Positions 32,668-44,140 of a DNA stretch of 64,000 nt are shown piece by piece. Positions within the stretch are counted from its first letter, which is position 1. Each line of letters begins with the position of its first letter. This DNA comes from Prauserella shujinwangii. Its GTDB lineage: Bacteria; Actinomycetota; Actinomycetes; Mycobacteriales; Pseudonocardiaceae. Under the pieces are notes generated by a model. That model did no database searches. It was not told the DNA's origin and was given only the letters and a program-made list of their open reading frames with translations. The stretch spans positions 124,001-188,000 of the forward strand of contig NZ_PVNH01000013.1 in the NCBI RefSeq assembly GCF_003001955.1. Direction: 5' to 3'. The position numbers were made by a program, and so were the translations under genes.

Positions 32668-34266
32668 TCAGCGCGGCTGGACCTCGGTGAGACCCCGGTG
32701 GCGGTCGGCGATCACGAACGACGCCCGGGTGCGGGCCGGGGCCCCCGGCTCGGTCACCCGGTCCACCACCCGGAAGTCCGCGCGCAGCTCGTCCCGGGTG
32801 ATCCGGGTGCGCACGTACCCGCGCAGCGCGTTGCGGAACTTGATGTGCGGGTTGCGGTGCAGGTTCGGGTCGTCGGCCGGATCGGAGTCCTGGCCGTTGC
32901 CGCCCGAGGTGATGGAGCTGGTGACCAGCTCGGCGCCGATCACCGGGCTGTCCGGGTCGGCGTAGTCGGCCTTCAGCTCGTTGGCCCAGTGGGTGTGCAC
33001 GTCCCCGGTGAGCACGACGGGGTTGCGCACCCCGGCCTCGACCCAGCCCGCGGAGATCCGCTCCTGCGAACCCTGGTACCCGTCCCAGGCGTCCATGCTG
33101 TTGGCGCCGGACGCGCTCACCCGCCTGGCGAAGAACACCTGCTGCCCGAGCACGTCCCAGCGGGCACGCGAGCGGCGGAACTGGTCCAGCAGCCACGCCT
33201 CCTGCTCCGCGCCGGTGATCGTGCGCGCCGGGTCGGCGGCGTCCTCGCACACCTTCCAGCCGTCCCCGCAGGCCTGGTCGTCGCGGTACTGGCGGGTGTC
33301 GAGCATGTGGAAGTTCACCAGCGACCCCCACGACACCGTGCGGTACAGCCGGATGTGCGCACCGCGCGGCTTGCTGCGGCGACGCAGCGGCATGTTCTCG
33401 TAGTAGGCCTGAAACGCGTCGGCGCGGCGCTGGAGGAAGTCCGGCTGCGGGATCTCCGGCTTCTCGTGGACGTCGCCGGCCCAGTTGTTGTCCACCTCGT
33501 GGTCGTCGGGCACCACGAGCCACGGCGCGACGGCGTGCGCGGCCTGCAGGTCGGTGTCGGCGCGGTACTGGGCGTAGCGCTGCCGGTAGTGGGCCAGCGT
33601 CTCGGTCTCCGGTCCGGCGTGGTCCCGCACGTTGCCGTCCGGCGAGACGTAGACCTGCGGCTTGTACTCGTACATGTAGTCGCCCAGGTGCAGCACCACG
33701 TCGGGTTCGTCGGCCGCGAGATGGCGGTAGTTGGTGAAGTAGCCGTGCTCGTACTGCGAGCAGGAGGCGAAGCTCATCGCGACCCCGGAGCCGAGGACGC
33801 CGAGCAGCGGCGTGGTGCGGGTGCGGCCCGTCGGCGAGACGTGCCTGCCGACGCGGAAGCGGTAGAAGTACTCCCAGCCGGGCAGCAGTCCGGCCACCTC
33901 GGCGTGCACCGCGTACCCCGCCTCGGGACCGGTGCGCTCGTGGCCGCGCCGGACGATCCGGCGGAACCGCTCGTCCAGGGCCACCTCCCAGCGCACCTCG
34001 ACGTGGTTGCGGCCCATCCCGCCGAGACCGTCCTCGGCCAGCGGGGACGGCGCGAGCCGGGTCCAGAGGACGACGCTGTGGTGGTCGGGCTCGCCGGAGG
34101 CGACGCCGAGCGTGAACGGGTCGCCGGGCAGCGGCCTGCCCGCGCCCTGCGCGGACGCGGTCAGTGGCAGGCCGGTGGCCATCGCGGCGGCGCCGAGCGC
34201 GGCGCCACCGACGAGGATGTGACGGCGGGAAGTGGTGAACGACGGGCTCTCACCGGATGCGGGCAC
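32668..34266 (-). CDS. phoD: Secreted PhoD-type alkaline phosphatase/phosphodiesterase
   Basis: A 532-residue protein with a twin-arginine signal (SRRHILVGG, then a hydrophobic region ending SASAQG near 40). The N-terminal PhoD domain has GDPFTLGVASGEPDHHSVVLWTRL (19-20 residue blocks). The metallophosphatase core has FASCSQYEHG, LHLGDYMYEY, VPDDHEVDNNWAG and LTGDVHTHWANE. It probably binds iron and calcium and releases phosphate from phosphodiesters outside the cell. It lies between tsaD and groES, which are adjacent in Mycobacterium, so it is an insertion relative to that order. Confidence 0.92.
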   Translation of the reverse strand: MPASGESPSFTTSRRHILVGGAALGAAAMATGLPLTASAQGAGRPLPGDPFTLGVASGEPDHHSVVLWTRLAPSPLAEDGLGGMGRNHVEVRWEVALDERFRRIVRRGHERTGPEAGYAVHAEVAGLLPGWEYFYRFRVGRHVSPTGRTRTTPLLGVLGSGVAMSFASCSQYEHGYFTNYRHLAADEPDVVLHLGDYMYEYKPQVYVSPDGNVRDHAGPETETLAHYRQRYAQYRADTDLQAAHAVAPWLVVPDDHEVDNNWAGDVHEKPEIPQPDFLQRRADAFQAYYENMPLRRRSKPRGAHIRLYRTVSWGSLVNFHMLDTRQYRDDQACGDGWKVCEDAADPARTITGAEQEAWLLDQFRRSRARWDVLGQQVFFARRVSASGANSMDAWDGYQGSQERISAGWVEAGVRNPVVLTGDVHTHWANELKADYADPDSPVIGAELVTSSITSGGNGQDSDPADDPNLHRNPHIKFRNALRGYVRTRITRDELRADFRVVDRVTEPGAPARTRASFVIADRHRGLTEVQPR

Positions 34267-34402
34267 GGAACGTCTCCCAACGGGTGTAGGTCAGCCGGAA
34301 CCCGCACAGCTTGCAAGCCCAGGGTGGCCATTCCTTCCCGAAAGGGTGATGAGGTGGTGAACCTTTGGTGCGGTCCCGCGTGATCCCGCGCGCCGCTCCG
34401 CG

Positions 34403-34430
34403 GTCGCGTTTCGCGGGCGGAACGCGGTCC
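34403..34430. repeat. Dispersed palindrome copy (symmetric type)
   Basis: GCGTTTCGC-GG-GCGGAACGC with GGTC/GGTCC flanks, 30 bases upstream of the CIRCE element in the groES promoter region. Confidence 0.8.
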
Positions 34431-34452
34431 GGGGCGGTGGGGTATACCCTGG

Positions 34453-34487
34453 TTGCGCGGCTAGCACTCCGGTAGCTAGAGTGCTAA
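34453..34487 (+). promoter_or_regulatory. CIRCE operator (HrcA site) and candidate groES promoter
   Basis: CTAGCACTC-N9-GAGTGCTAA at 34461-34487 is the CIRCE inverted repeat (8 of 9 pairs), bound by the heat-shock repressor HrcA. A possible promoter TTGCGC (34453)-N18-TAGAGT (34477) overlaps it, so HrcA would block polymerase. The CIRCE call is firm; the promoter is tentative. Confidence 0.9.
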
Positions 34488-34593
34488 TCGCACGGCACCG
34501 CACACGCCCCGGCACCCGCGACGGCGGGGTGGTAGGAGCCGTAACCAACTAGGTACCTGCCAACGCTTTCGACGACCCGTGGAGGTCAACCCG

Positions 34594-34887
34594 GTGAGCG
34601 TGAACATCAAGCCGCTCGAGGACAAGATCGTTGTCCAGACGAGCGAGGCCGAGGAGACGACGGCTTCCGGTCTCGTCATCCCTGACACCGCGAAGGAAAA
34701 GCCCCAGGAGGGCAAGGTCCTGGCCGTGGGCCCGGGCCGCATCGACGACAAGGGCAACCGCATCCCGCTGGATGTCAAGGAAGGCGACGTCGTCATCTAC
34801 TCCAAGTACGGCGGAACCGAGGTCACGTACAACGGCGAGGAGTACCTGATCCTGTCCGCCCGTGACGTGCTGGCCGTCATCAACTGA
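34594..34887 (+). CDS. groES: Co-chaperonin GroES
   Basis: A 97-residue protein: [13 protein letters not shown], the mobile loop [12 protein letters not shown] that docks on GroEL, and [19 protein letters not shown] choose the GTG at 34594 (V-S-V-N-I-K) because it matches family N termini and follows GGAGG; a codon five residues upstream overlaps that ribosome-binding site. Controlled by CIRCE and cotranscribed with groEL1. Confidence 0.97.
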   Translation: MSVNIKPLEDKIVVQTSEAEETTASGLVIPDTAKEKPQEGKVLAVGPGRIDDKGNRIPLDVKEGDVVIYSKYGGTEVTYNGEEYLILSARDVLAVIN

Positions 34888-34909
34888 CGACGACCCGCGT
34901 ATGCGTTGA

Positions 34910-36592
<1,683 letters not shown>

Positions 36593-36606
36593 CGCTCGTC
36601 GCGCAC

Positions 36607-36647
36607 ACGAAAGGGGCGGCACTCCACGCGAGCGCCGCCCCTTTCGT
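36607..36647. terminator. Terminator of groES-groEL1
   Basis: Perfect 14-base stem ACGAAAGGGGCGGC / GCCGCCCCTTTCGT with a 13-base loop, 15 bases after the groEL1 stop. Confidence 0.88.
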
Positions 36648-36831
36648 CATCCGCGGCCCACCTGCCCGGAGCGCCCGGCACACCGGCGTCGCGTCCCACT
36701 CCGCCAGGGGCGGGGTCGGGCGACGGGTGGGCCGGCCGCGCTCCGGGCACCGCCGGATGAGGGTGGGAAACGGGAGCCCGCGCCGTGCGGTCGCCCCGGT
36801 TCCCGTGTGGCCGTCCCGGCCGCGCGGTGTC

Positions 36832-37134
36832 TCAGAGCCCGGTCAGGCTCAGTGTTCGCTTGCCGGACTTGATGATGTGCTCCCGTTCGGACTCGGAGAG
36901 GCCGCCCCAGATCCCGTACGGCTCATGCACCGCGAGCGCGTGAGCACGGCACATCTCCAGCACCGGGCACGAGTGGCAGATCGCCTTCGCCCTGGCCTCT
37001 CTCCTGGCTCTCGCCGGGCCGCGTTCGCCGTCCGGGTGGAAGAAGGACGCACTGTCCATCCCCCGGCATGCCCCCTCCAGTTGCCAGTCCCACACATCCG
37101 CGTTGGGGCCAGGGAGTCTGCGCGTGTCTGCCAT
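36832..37134 (-). CDS. whiB3: WhiB-family iron-sulfur regulator (WhiB3/WhiD type)
   Basis: A 100-residue protein with the four cluster cysteines (ACRG, then CHSC and EMC), the turn YGIWGGLSESER and a basic C-terminal stretch. The N terminus MADTRRLPGPNADVWDWQL matches WhiD/WhiB3. Such proteins bind a [4Fe-4S] cluster sensitive to oxygen and nitric oxide and act with the principal sigma factor, controlling redox balance and lipid synthesis (WhiB3) or sporulation (WhiD). The ATG follows GGAGG, and a good promoter lies 84 bases upstream. The position beside groEL1 is as in Mycobacterium. Confidence 0.93.
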   Translation of the reverse strand: MADTRRLPGPNADVWDWQLEGACRGMDSASFFHPDGERGPARARREARAKAICHSCPVLEMCRAHALAVHEPYGIWGGLSESEREHIIKSGKRTLSLTGL

Positions 37135-37217
37135 CGTGACCGCCTCCGCCAGCCGGCTCGGAAGCCGGATGTCTGCAGTTGTACTCTGCGACTACTCCAT
37201 TTGGTGCAACGCGCGTT

Positions 37218-37246
37218 ACGTTAGAAGCGCGCCAATACTTGTTCAA
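37218..37246 (-). promoter_or_regulatory. Candidate whiB3 promoter
   Basis: Read on the minus strand: TTGAAC (37246-37241), 17-base spacer, TAACGT (37223-37218), in an AT-rich patch. It is a strong match for a housekeeping promoter and leaves an ~80-base leader before the whiB3 ATG. Confidence 0.65.
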
Positions 37247-37357
37247 GGAATTCGGATCAATTCAGCCGTTAGACGTCCCCCGGTTGTGTGATCTGTGACA
37301 CAGCGCTGGCCGTTGCTCCGGTTGCCGTCACCCGGCCGCACCGGAATATTGGGCCGG

Positions 37358-38410
37358 GTGCGATCCGAGTCCGGCTCAGATCACGCAGCCGGTGCGGTGC
37401 CGGCTGTGGTCGGCCCGGTATCGCGGCATCGCCCTGCGGAACCGACGCTGCCCGTGGCCTCCGTCGCGCGGCGGCTGGGCGTCGCACCGTCGACCCTGCG
37501 CACCTGGGACCGCCGCTACGGGCTGGGGCCGAGCAGGCACACCGGGGGCAGGCACCGCCGGTACGGCCCCGACGACGTCAGCAGGCTCGAACTGATGCAG
37601 CGCGCACTGCTCCGGGGCGCCTCCACCGCCGAGGCGGCGCGCTACGCGCTGGCCCACCTGCCGAAGGGCGCCACCGTCCCCACCGTCCCGCGCGCGGCCG
37701 CCGCGGACCCACCGTCCAGGGACAGTGCCGAGCACACCAGGAGGCCCACCGGGCACGCCGAGCTCCGGGGCGGCGTCCCCGAACTGTCCCGCCTCGCGCG
37801 CCGGCTCAGCGCGGCCGCGCTCGCGATGGACGCGCCGGCCGTGCAGCGGCTCCTCGCCTCCGCGCTCGCCGCGCACGGCGTACTCGACGTCTGGGAGGCC
37901 GTGCTCGGGCCGGTGCTCGACGCCCTCGGCGGCGGGACAGGGGTCGGTCGCGCCGGCGGCGCCGAGGTGCGCCACCTGCTCGCGGAATGCGCCCTCGCCG
38001 CCCTCGTCCGCGCGGCCCCCGTGCCCGGTGTCCCGCGCAACCGGCGGCCGATCCTGCTGGCCCGCCCGCCCGAGGAAACCACCGGCCTGCCGGTGTACGC
38101 GCTCGCCGCCGCCCTCGCCGAACGTGACCTGGCCACGCAGGCCTTCGGCGCCCCGCTGCCCGGCGAGGTGCTCGCCGTCACCGGGCGCCGCTGCGTGCCC
38201 GCGGCCGTGGTGCTGTGGGCGCACCGGCGCAGCGCCGCCGACCCCCGCCTGTTCCACCGGCTCGCCAGGGGCAGGCAGCGCGGCCGCCTGTTCGCCTGCG
38301 GTCCCGGCTGGTCCGCCGCCGAGCTGCCACCGCAGGTCGAGCTGCTCGGTGACCTCCGGCACGCGGCCGGCAGGCTGGAGCACGTGGTGGCGGGCGGGCG
38401 GCCACAATGA
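37358..38410 (+). CDS. MerR-type regulator with degenerate B12-like domain
   Basis: About 350 residues. A MerR helix-turn-helix (PVASVARRLGVAPSTLRTWDRRYG, shown here as two blocks around RLGVAP, ~29-60) is followed by RHTGGRHRRYGPDDVSRL. A helical region (VWEAVLGPVLDALG) and a Rossmann-like C-terminal domain follow, the layout of CarH/LitR light sensors. The cobalamin-ligand motif (E-x-H-x-x-G in CarH) reads E-E-T-T-G-L at 239-244, so the histidine is missing. The start is uncertain: GTG 37358 is chosen, GTG 37295 is possible. The next gene follows after 4 bases. Confidence 0.72.
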   Translation: MRSESGSDHAAGAVPAVVGPVSRHRPAEPTLPVASVARRLGVAPSTLRTWDRRYGLGPSRHTGGRHRRYGPDDVSRLELMQRALLRGASTAEAARYALAHLPKGATVPTVPRAAAADPPSRDSAEHTRRPTGHAELRGGVPELSRLARRLSAAALAMDAPAVQRLLASALAAHGVLDVWEAVLGPVLDALGGGTGVGRAGGAEVRHLLAECALAALVRAAPVPGVPRNRRPILLARPPEETTGLPVYALAAALAERDLATQAFGAPLPGEVLAVTGRRCVPAAVVLWAHRRSAADPRLFHRLARGRQRGRLFACGPGWSAAELPPQVELLGDLRHAAGRLEHVVAGGRPQ

Positions 38411-38414
38411 GCCG

Positions 38415-39275
38415 GTGCCAGCACGGGAAGCGGTCCTGCGCAGGGCGGCCTTCGGCGACGCCCCCGCCCTCGGCGCGCGCGAGCTCGCCCGCGCCGCCAC
38501 CGCGCGCTGCCGCTGGCTGGCCGCGGTCGTGCTCGGCGGGCAGGGCCGGTACGCCGCCGCCACCACGTTCCTGGAGCCGCTGATCCGGGGCCGCGATCCA
38601 CTGCACGCCTCGCTCGCCGCGGGCACGCTCGCATCGCACCGGCGGCAGCTCGGCGGCCACGCCGCCGCGCTGCCACTGGACGCAGCCGCCCTCGCCCGCG
38701 CCACCGCCGCCGGAGGGCCCGCCGACGACGACGGCGCCGATCCGGCCGGTGCGCTCGCGGACGCGCTGCTCGGGCTCGCCGCCGACAATCTCGCGCTGGG
38801 CAGGCTGGGCGTGGCGCGCAGGCTGCTGGCCCGCGCGGCCGAGGTGCCCGCCGGGTGGCGCACGCGGGTCAGGGCAGGCTGGATCGGCGCCGAGCTGGCG
38901 CTGGCCTGCGGTGCCGCGGCCGACGCCGTGCCCTTCGCGGAGGAGGCGGCCAGGGTCGCTCGCGAGCGCGGCGCCGCGCGGCACAGCGTGAAGTCCGGCC
39001 TCGTGCTCGCCGCCGCGCTGGCGGCCACCGGCGAGCCCGGGGCCCGCGAGCGTGCCGCGGGGCTGGTGGCCACCGCGCGCGCAGCCACGGCGGCGCACGG
39101 GCTGGGCTCGCTCGGCTGGCCCGCCGCCGTGCTGTCGGCCGAGCTGGCGGCCGCGGGCAGCGCTGCCGCGCGCCGGCACCGCGCCGCGGTTACTCGCGAG
39201 TTGCACGCTCTGTTACCGGCGGCTGACCCTGAGGGCAGGCGGTTGGCGCGCCAGTCGGCGTGGGTCCCGATTTGA
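38415..39275 (+). CDS. Alpha-helical TPR-like protein (Rv3415c position)
   Basis: A 286-residue, very Ala/Arg-rich protein of repeated helical pairs (RWLAAVVLGGQGRYAAATTFL, LLGLAADNLALGRLGVARRLL, AAALAATGEPGARERAAGLV), reminiscent of tetratricopeptide repeats, though no clean TPR consensus is met. It lies 4 bases after the MerR-like gene. By order it matches Rv3415c, a protein of unknown function between whiB3 and sigD in M. tuberculosis. A protein-binding role is inferred. Confidence 0.65.
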   Translation: MPAREAVLRRAAFGDAPALGARELARAATARCRWLAAVVLGGQGRYAAATTFLEPLIRGRDPLHASLAAGTLASHRRQLGGHAAALPLDAAALARATAAGGPADDDGADPAGALADALLGLAADNLALGRLGVARRLLARAAEVPAGWRTRVRAGWIGAELALACGAAADAVPFAEEAARVARERGAARHSVKSGLVLAAALAATGEPGARERAAGLVATARAATAAHGLGSLGWPAAVLSAELAAAGSAAARRHRAAVTRELHALLPAADPEGRRLARQSAWVPI

Positions 39276-39416
39276 CGGTGTTGCCTGGGTCACACAGGCT
39301 ATACCGACATCCGGGCGAGGTCCTTTCCAAAAAAAGCCACCGGATCGTGTCAAGGTGGGACCTAAAGCGTCCGATAGGGGAGATGGAATGTCACCCGGCT
39401 GCAGGAAGGAAACCCC

Positions 39417-40013
39417 GTGACGACGGTCTTGATCTGCGACGACCGACGCAGTGTCCGCGAAGGGCTCACCCGCGTGATGTCTGCCGTTGCCGGAGTCAGT
39501 CGCATCGACTGTGTAGCGCACGGTGACGAGTTGCTCGCCAGGTACTCCCGGCAGCCGGTCGACGTCGTGCTCGTGGGCACGCAGCGCGCGGTGCCGACCG
39601 GAGTCGAGGCCACGCGCCGCCTGGTGTCCGCCAATCCCCAGGCGAACGTGATCGTCTTCGGCGCCCCCGACGACGCGGGCAGCATCGCGGCGGCCATCGC
39701 CGGCGGCGCCCGCGGCTACCTCCGCTGGGACGCCTCCCGGCCCGAACTGGTCGCCGCTCTCGCGCACACGCTCGCGAGCACCTCCGTGCCCGCCCCGCGC
39801 CAGCCCTCCGACCCCGGCGTCCAGCTCACCGAGCGCGAGCTGCAGGTGCTGCGCGGCATGAGCCAGGGCAAGAGCAACGGCCAGATAGGGCGGGAGCTGT
39901 ACCTGTCCGAGGACACGGTCAAGACCCACGCCCGGCGGTTGTTCCGCAAGCTGGGGGTGCGCGACCGCGCGCAGGCCGTCGCGCACGGCTTCCGCCGCGG
40001 GCTCGTCTCCTGA
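39417..40013 (+). CDS. bldM: BldM-type orphan response regulator with altered receiver
   Basis: A 198-residue protein: receiver-like domain (~1-120) and LuxR-type helix-turn-helix (~135-195; LTERELQVLRGMSQGKSN, then LYLSEDTVKTHARRLFRKLG). The DNA-binding part matches Streptomyces BldM closely as I recall it, and its place between whiB-type and sigma-factor genes and guaB is also BldM's. The phospho-acceptor position is glycine (VVLVG54TQ) instead of aspartate; acidic D8-D9 remain. GTG start after AAGGAAA. In Streptomyces BldM acts as homodimer or with WhiI to control development. Confidence 0.85.
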   Translation: MTTVLICDDRRSVREGLTRVMSAVAGVSRIDCVAHGDELLARYSRQPVDVVLVGTQRAVPTGVEATRRLVSANPQANVIVFGAPDDAGSIAAAIAGGARGYLRWDASRPELVAALAHTLASTSVPAPRQPSDPGVQLTERELQVLRGMSQGKSNGQIGRELYLSEDTVKTHARRLFRKLGVRDRAQAVAHGFRRGLVS

Positions 40014-40375
40014 GTCCGCCGAGTCCGCTGAGTCCGCGGCACACCGCACACCGGACCTCCCTGCGACCGACGCGGCACGGCACACCCCGGGGCACCGGGG
40101 GCCGTGCCGCGTTGTCATGCGGTCGTCATGCGGTCGTCAATGCGATGGGTGACCTTCGGCCGTATCGCTGACGGGTCGTGTGGTTGAAAACTCTATGAGT
40201 GCGTTAAAGTGTGGGCTTCCCCGCTAGTTCGTGGGACACGGAACGCGTCAAAGTGACCGTGAGCGAGCATCGGAGGGTGCGGGCGGTACGGTAGGCATCA
40301 CCGGCGTGAGGGATGGGAAGTCACCACGCCGTCTTCTTTGCACGCCTACACGTAACACCGGGACTGTTGTCTGCG
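40014..40375. other. Intergenic region between bldM and sigD
   Basis: A 362-base region with three 9-base tandem units GAGTCCGC(C/T/G) at 40012-40038 starting in the bldM stop. A 12-base perfect stem-loop follows at 40070-40112 (ACGCGGCACGGC / GCCGTGCCGCGT), a likely terminator. Three 11-base tandem units GTCATGCGGTC (last one diverged) lie at 40114-40146. TTGAAA (40184) with TAAAGT (40205) is a possible promoter with a short 15-base spacer, and an ECF-like box pair lies at 40351-40379. Confidence 0.6.
40070..40112. terminator. Stem-loop after bldM
   Basis: Twelve-base perfect stem with a 19-base C/G-rich loop, 57 bases after the bldM stop. Probably the bldM terminator. Confidence 0.65.
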
Positions 40376-40948
40376 ATGGCCAATGTGGGGGATGGACTGG
40401 ACGAGTCAGTCGCCGCCGCCGTCGAGGGTGAGCCTCAGGCGGTGGAGCGGGTACTGGCCGCCATCCGTCCCCTTGTGGTGCGGTACTGCCGCGCCAGGGT
40501 CGGCAGGCAGGAACGGTCGTTCGCCTCGGCGGACGACGTAGCCCAGGAGGTGTGTCTCGCGGTGCTCACGGCATTGCCCTCGTACCGTGACCAGGGGCGC
40601 CCCTTCCTGGCCTTCGTCTACGGCATCGCCCAGCACAAGGTGGCCGATGCCCACCGTGCCGCATCCCGCAACCGGGCCGAGCCCGTCGCCGAGGTCCCCG
40701 ACGAGGCCGAGGTCGGAGTCGGTCCCGAGCAGCGTGCGCTGCAGGGCGAGCTCAACGCGCGCATGTCCCAGTTGCTGCAGGTCCTGCCGGACAAACAACG
40801 GGAGATCGTGGTGTTGCGGGTGGTCGTCGGCCTCTCGGCGGAGGAGACCGCCGAGGCCGTCGGGTCGACCCCGGGCGCCGTCCGGGTCGCCCAGCATCGT
40901 GCCCTTGCGCGGTTGCGCAAGGTGCTGGCCGCTGAGGAGGTGGTCTGA
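40376..40948 (+). CDS. sigD: ECF-type RNA polymerase sigma factor SigD
   Basis: A 190-residue sigma factor. Region 2 (AIRPLVVRYCRARVG, DDVAQEVCLAVLTALPSY, GRPFLAFVYGIAQHKVADAHR) and region 4 (LPDKQREIVVLRVVVGLS, AEAVGSTPGAVRVAQHRALARL) match M. tuberculosis SigD block by block. The start is uncertain: ATG 40376 is given, but GTG 40385 and ATG 40313 are in frame and none has a good ribosome-binding site. The anti-sigma gene rsdA begins directly at the stop codon. In mycobacteria SigD controls ribosomal and lipid genes in stationary phase. Confidence 0.92.
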   Translation: MANVGDGLDESVAAAVEGEPQAVERVLAAIRPLVVRYCRARVGRQERSFASADDVAQEVCLAVLTALPSYRDQGRPFLAFVYGIAQHKVADAHRAASRNRAEPVAEVPDEAEVGVGPEQRALQGELNARMSQLLQVLPDKQREIVVLRVVVGLSAEETAEAVGSTPGAVRVAQHRALARLRKVLAAEEVV

Positions 40949-41899
40949 GTGACGGAACGCGACAGCGGTAACCACGAGCGCGAGCTTGGGGCCGGTATCG
41001 ACGAGCCGGGGCTCGCTGCGGAGCAGCAGGCCTCATCGGCCGCCGGGGACGTCTCGGCGACGACCGACCTCTCGGCGATCCAGGCCGACGACGCGCTGCT
41101 CGACGCGCTGGGCGGCTCGGACCCGCAGCTCGCCGACGAGCTGGGCGACCAGGAGCTGAACTCGCTGCTGCTGGCGTGGCGCCGGGACATCGACAGCGAG
41201 CCGATGCCCGAGCTGACCGACACCGACAACGCGCTCGTCACGATCAGGGCGGCCGAGCTCGCCAGGCGCAACGGAGGGCGGCTGCGCCGCAGACGGATGC
41301 TGGTGCCCGTGGCCGCCGCGGCGGCGGTGCTCGCCATCGGCTTCACCGGCACGGCCCTCGCCGCGCGCGACGCGCAGCCCGGCGACACGCTGTGGGGCCT
41401 GTCCAAGGTGCTCTACTCCGACCACGCCAGATCGGTGGAGGCCGCCGCCTCGGTGCGCACCGAGCTGCAGGAAGCCAGCCTCGCCATCGCGCAGCAGCGG
41501 TTCGACGACGCCCGACGCGCGCTGCGGGAGGCGCAGGACGCGCTCGCCCAGGTCGCCGCGGGCGAGGAGCTCGCGCAGCTGCGGGCCCGGCACACGGAGC
41601 TGATGGAGCAGCTGGAGCCGGCCCAGCCGGAGCAGCAGCAGTCGGCGACCACCACCCCGGACACCAGCTCGGCGACGGGCTCACCGGCACCGTCGACGTC
41701 CTCCGTGCAGCCCGCGCCGGAGATCCCGCCGTCGCAGGCGGACCCCACCACCACGTCGACGCCGACGCCGTCCACCACGACGTCCACGCCCTCGCCGTCC
41801 ACCAGCACCTCCACCGGCACCGGAACCGGCACCCAGCCGGACGGGGGCGCCCCGCTGGGCGCCTCGGTGGACGACCCGGCCTCCTCGTCGCAGGGCTGA
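40949..41899 (+). CDS. rsdA: Anti-sigma-D factor RsdA, membrane-anchored
   Basis: A 316-residue protein. The cytoplasmic N-terminal part has the SigD-binding-like segment IQADDALLDALGG and an acidic stretch. One membrane helix (MLVPVAAAAAVLAIGFTGTALAA, ~114-136) follows. The outer part has a coiled-coil-prone region (RTELQEASLAIAQQRFDDA) and a Ser/Thr/Pro-rich tail. The GTG directly abuts the sigD stop. Family members hold SigD inactive until cleaved by intramembrane and Clp proteases. Confidence 0.88.
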   Translation: MTERDSGNHERELGAGIDEPGLAAEQQASSAAGDVSATTDLSAIQADDALLDALGGSDPQLADELGDQELNSLLLAWRRDIDSEPMPELTDTDNALVTIRAAELARRNGGRLRRRRMLVPVAAAAAVLAIGFTGTALAARDAQPGDTLWGLSKVLYSDHARSVEAAASVRTELQEASLAIAQQRFDDARRALREAQDALAQVAAGEELAQLRARHTELMEQLEPAQPEQQQSATTTPDTSSATGSPAPSTSSVQPAPEIPPSQADPTTTSTPTPSTTTSTPSPSTSTSTGTGTGTQPDGGAPLGASVDDPASSSQG

Positions 41900-41919
41900 C
41901 CGGCCCCCCGGACCACGAG

Positions 41920-41954
41920 AAGGGCGCGTGCCCCAGCGAGGAGCACGCGCCCTT
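41920..41954. terminator. Terminator of sigD-rsdA
   Basis: Perfect 11-base stem AAGGGCGCGTG / CACGCGCCCTT with a 13-base loop, 20 bases after the rsdA stop, between convergent genes. Confidence 0.8.
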
Positions 41955-41972
41955 GCGTCGGGTGGCCGCCGC

Positions 41973-41999
41973 GCCGCGTTCCGCGGGCCGAACGCGGCG
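41973..41999. repeat. Dispersed palindrome copy (symmetric type)
   Basis: GCGTTCCGC-GG-GCCGAACGC between the rsdA terminator and the end of the DUF5319 gene. It has diverged at three positions from the core consensus. Confidence 0.75.
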
Positions 42000-42018
42000 G
42001 TGTGTGTGCCGGGGGCCG

Positions 42019-44024
<2,006 letters not shown>

Positions 44025-44031
44025 GCGCGGT

Positions 44032-44057
44032 GCCGCGTTCTGCGGGCTAAACGCGCC
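44032..44057. repeat. Dispersed palindrome copy (symmetric type)
   Basis: GCGTTCTGC-GG-GCTAAACGC, 8 bases after the guaB stop. Confidence 0.85.
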
Positions 44058-44100
44058 CCGGGCGCCGCCGCGGGGGACGGCGCAGGACAATGTCCGGGCA

Positions 44101-44127
44101 GCGGCGAACAGCGGCGAACAGCGGCGA
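44101..44127. repeat. Short tandem repeat in the guaB3 leader
   Basis: Two units of GCGGCGAACA and a third partial GCGGCGA, directly before the guaB3 ribosome-binding site (GAAGGG). Slippage here could change leader length without affecting the protein. Confidence 0.8.
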
Positions 44128-44140
44128 GAAGGGACTTCAC

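Larger units (their letters stand above)
34267..34593. other. Intergenic region between phoD and groES
   Basis: A 327-base divergent promoter region. It holds one dispersed palindrome (34403-34430), a GGTATACCC box at 34441, the CIRCE element (34461-34487) and the groES leader with GGAGG at 34580. No pho-box-like direct repeat was recognised on the phoD side. Confidence 0.6.

Noticed and set aside
39330-39336. Run of seven A before bldM as a slippery site
   Set aside because: It is intergenic and not followed by an alternative frame of bldM.
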